Shown here: in pieces, positions 63,259 through 64,000 of the stretch
Layout of the letters: each line of letters begins with the position of its first letter
Position numbering within the stretch: position 1 is the stretch's first letter
From: Stutzerimonas xanthomarina DSM 18231
Lineage (GTDB): Bacteria; Pseudomonadota; Gammaproteobacteria; Pseudomonadales; Pseudomonadaceae
Direction of reading: 5' to 3'
Assembly: GCF_900129835.1 (NCBI RefSeq)
Contig: NZ_FQXA01000006.1
Location: forward strand, 1-64,000
DNA length: 64,000 bases
Notes under the pieces: generated by a model
What the model saw: the letters and a program-made list of their open reading frames with translations, nothing else
Database searches by the model: none
What the model was told of the DNA's origin: nothing
Program-made: the position numbers and the translations under genes

Positions 63259-64000
63259 TCAGCGCTCCCCAGTTGCATCGAGCAGGGAGAGCTGCGACTC
63301 GGTTTGCATGGGCGGCGCGGTCAGCGGTGGCAAGCCGGGTAGCCGCTCGCTGAGCAAGTCATGGAAGCGCATGGCCAGCTCGGGCGCCAGGCGATTGTCT
63401 GGGGTATGCAAGTAGACGTGTGGGCGCTTCCCTGCTTCGATCCAGTCCGCGACCTTGCCTAGCCAAGGCGTCATGAAGCGATCGTTTGCTTCCAATGCCG
63501 GGTGCCCGACGAAGCGGAGCTGCGGAGACTCGCTGAATGCCGCCGGCCGCACCGGCAGCCGGGGCTTCTTGCTTTGGGCATGCCGCAGCGCCGGATCGCT
63601 GGATTGGCAGCTGAACAGCGCGCGCGTATCCATGCAGATCCGCTCGACGCCTCGTTCACGCAGCATCCGGTTCAGCGCCCGCTCGTCCTCGCCCTTGGCA
63701 AAGAACGCGGCATGCCGCACCTCCACGGCAAGCGGTCGATCCAGCGTCTCGATCAGTTGCGCCAGCTCGTCGAGACGTGCCGGACCGAACGATGCAGGCA
63801 GCTGCAACCAGAACGGCGTCACCCGCGCGCCAAGCGGGGCCAACAGGGATCGAAAAGACAGCACCAGGTCCAATACGTCGCGGAGATCCGGCGCCTGACT
63901 GATCTCGCGAGGCAGCTTGGCGCAGAAGCGGAAGCCTTCCGGCATCACCGTCGCCCAGCGCTGGATCTTCTGCACCGAAGGCCAGGCGTAAAGCGTGGTG
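63259..64000 (-). CDS. DUF72 family protein, 5' end beyond window
   Basis: The frame is open to the window edge. The visible part begins TLYAWPSVQKIQRWATVMPEGFRFCAKLPREISQ, the DUF72 N-terminal region, and continues PLGARVTPFWLQLPASFGP, LAVEVRHAAFFAKGEDERALNRMLRERG and PHVYLHTPDNRLAPELAMRFHDLLSER. About 246 residues are seen; perhaps 30-40 are missing from the N-terminus. Its C-terminal half differs from that of the other DUF72 protein (32409-33161), so they belong to different subfamilies. Function unknown. Confidence 0.85.
   Translation of the reverse strand, partial: TTLYAWPSVQKIQRWATVMPEGFRFCAKLPREISQAPDLRDVLDLVLSFRSLLAPLGARVTPFWLQLPASFGPARLDELAQLIETLDRPLAVEVRHAAFFAKGEDERALNRMLRERGVERICMDTRALFSCQSSDPALRHAQSKKPRLPVRPAAFSESPQLRFVGHPALEANDRFMTPWLGKVADWIEAGKRPHVYLHTPDNRLAPELAMRFHDLLSERLPGLPPLTAPPMQTESQLSLLDATGER

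Overview
The window looks like the chromosome of a gamma-proteobacterium of the Pseudomonas / Stutzerimonas stutzeri type. The core proteins (glycerol operon, RsmJ, GlpD, SotB, RND pump, MepA) read as pseudomonad, the DNA is G+C rich, and intergenic palindromes resemble pseudomonad REP elements. This assignment is inferred from protein and repeat character only; no 16S rRNA, tRNA, CRISPR array or prophage is visible.

Layout. Positions 1-2700 are a more A+T-rich accessory stretch. It holds the end of an IS5-family element (with a candidate CTAA target duplication), pagL, two small envelope proteins and a truncated flavin oxidoreductase, next to an intact Rrf2 regulator with a dyad in the shared promoter. 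From 3.5 to 12.7 kb come small regulator/enzyme pairs (LysR-azoreductase, TetR-DUF2855, HxlR-PRISE reductase), a GNAT enzyme, two methyltransferases, a decayed PilJ-domain gene and two short unlisted-size genes. From 12.8 to 23 kb is an iron-uptake region: a CAP-domain protein, a two-component system overlapping by one base, a TonB receptor behind a strong Fur box, the DUF3649-PepSY-DUF3325 membrane trio (each overlapping by ATGA), and a second, convergent siderophore receptor.

From 23 to 39.8 kb are largely housekeeping or stress genes: RlhA-type U32 protein, RlpA-like lipoprotein, soluble double-PAS chemoreceptor, SotB, SDR, dienelactone hydrolase, DUF72, MepA, a prolyl-oligopeptidase-like hydrolase, a Suv3-like RNA helicase and a TrkA-N potassium channel. 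From 40.3 to 45.8 kb is the complete glycerol regulon glpF-glpK-glpR-glpD, with candidate GlpR boxes and A-rich Hfq/Crc motifs at glpF and glpK; glpR and glpD are separated by a three-copy 144-bp tandem repeat. From 45.9 to 50.6 kb are PpiC, a PilJ-domain (McpN-like) chemoreceptor divergent from a STAS protein across a candidate Anr/Dnr box, a second CAP protein, TauE and a 28-residue membrane peptide. From 50.7 to 58.4 kb are an MscS channel and a three-gene RND efflux operon preceded by a two-copy 186-bp tandem repeat. The rest (58.5-64 kb) holds DUF3597, an inositol-monophosphatase-family enzyme, DUF2789, HPF/RaiA-like protein, RsmJ, an extensin-like protein and a DUF72 gene cut by the window edge.

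No clearly new defence or biosynthetic system is evident. The most interesting signals are the two families of long intergenic tandem repeats sharing one palindrome, the Suv3-like helicase with a C-terminal zinc-ribbon-like tail, the Anr box between the McpN-like receptor and the STAS protein, and three very short genes.
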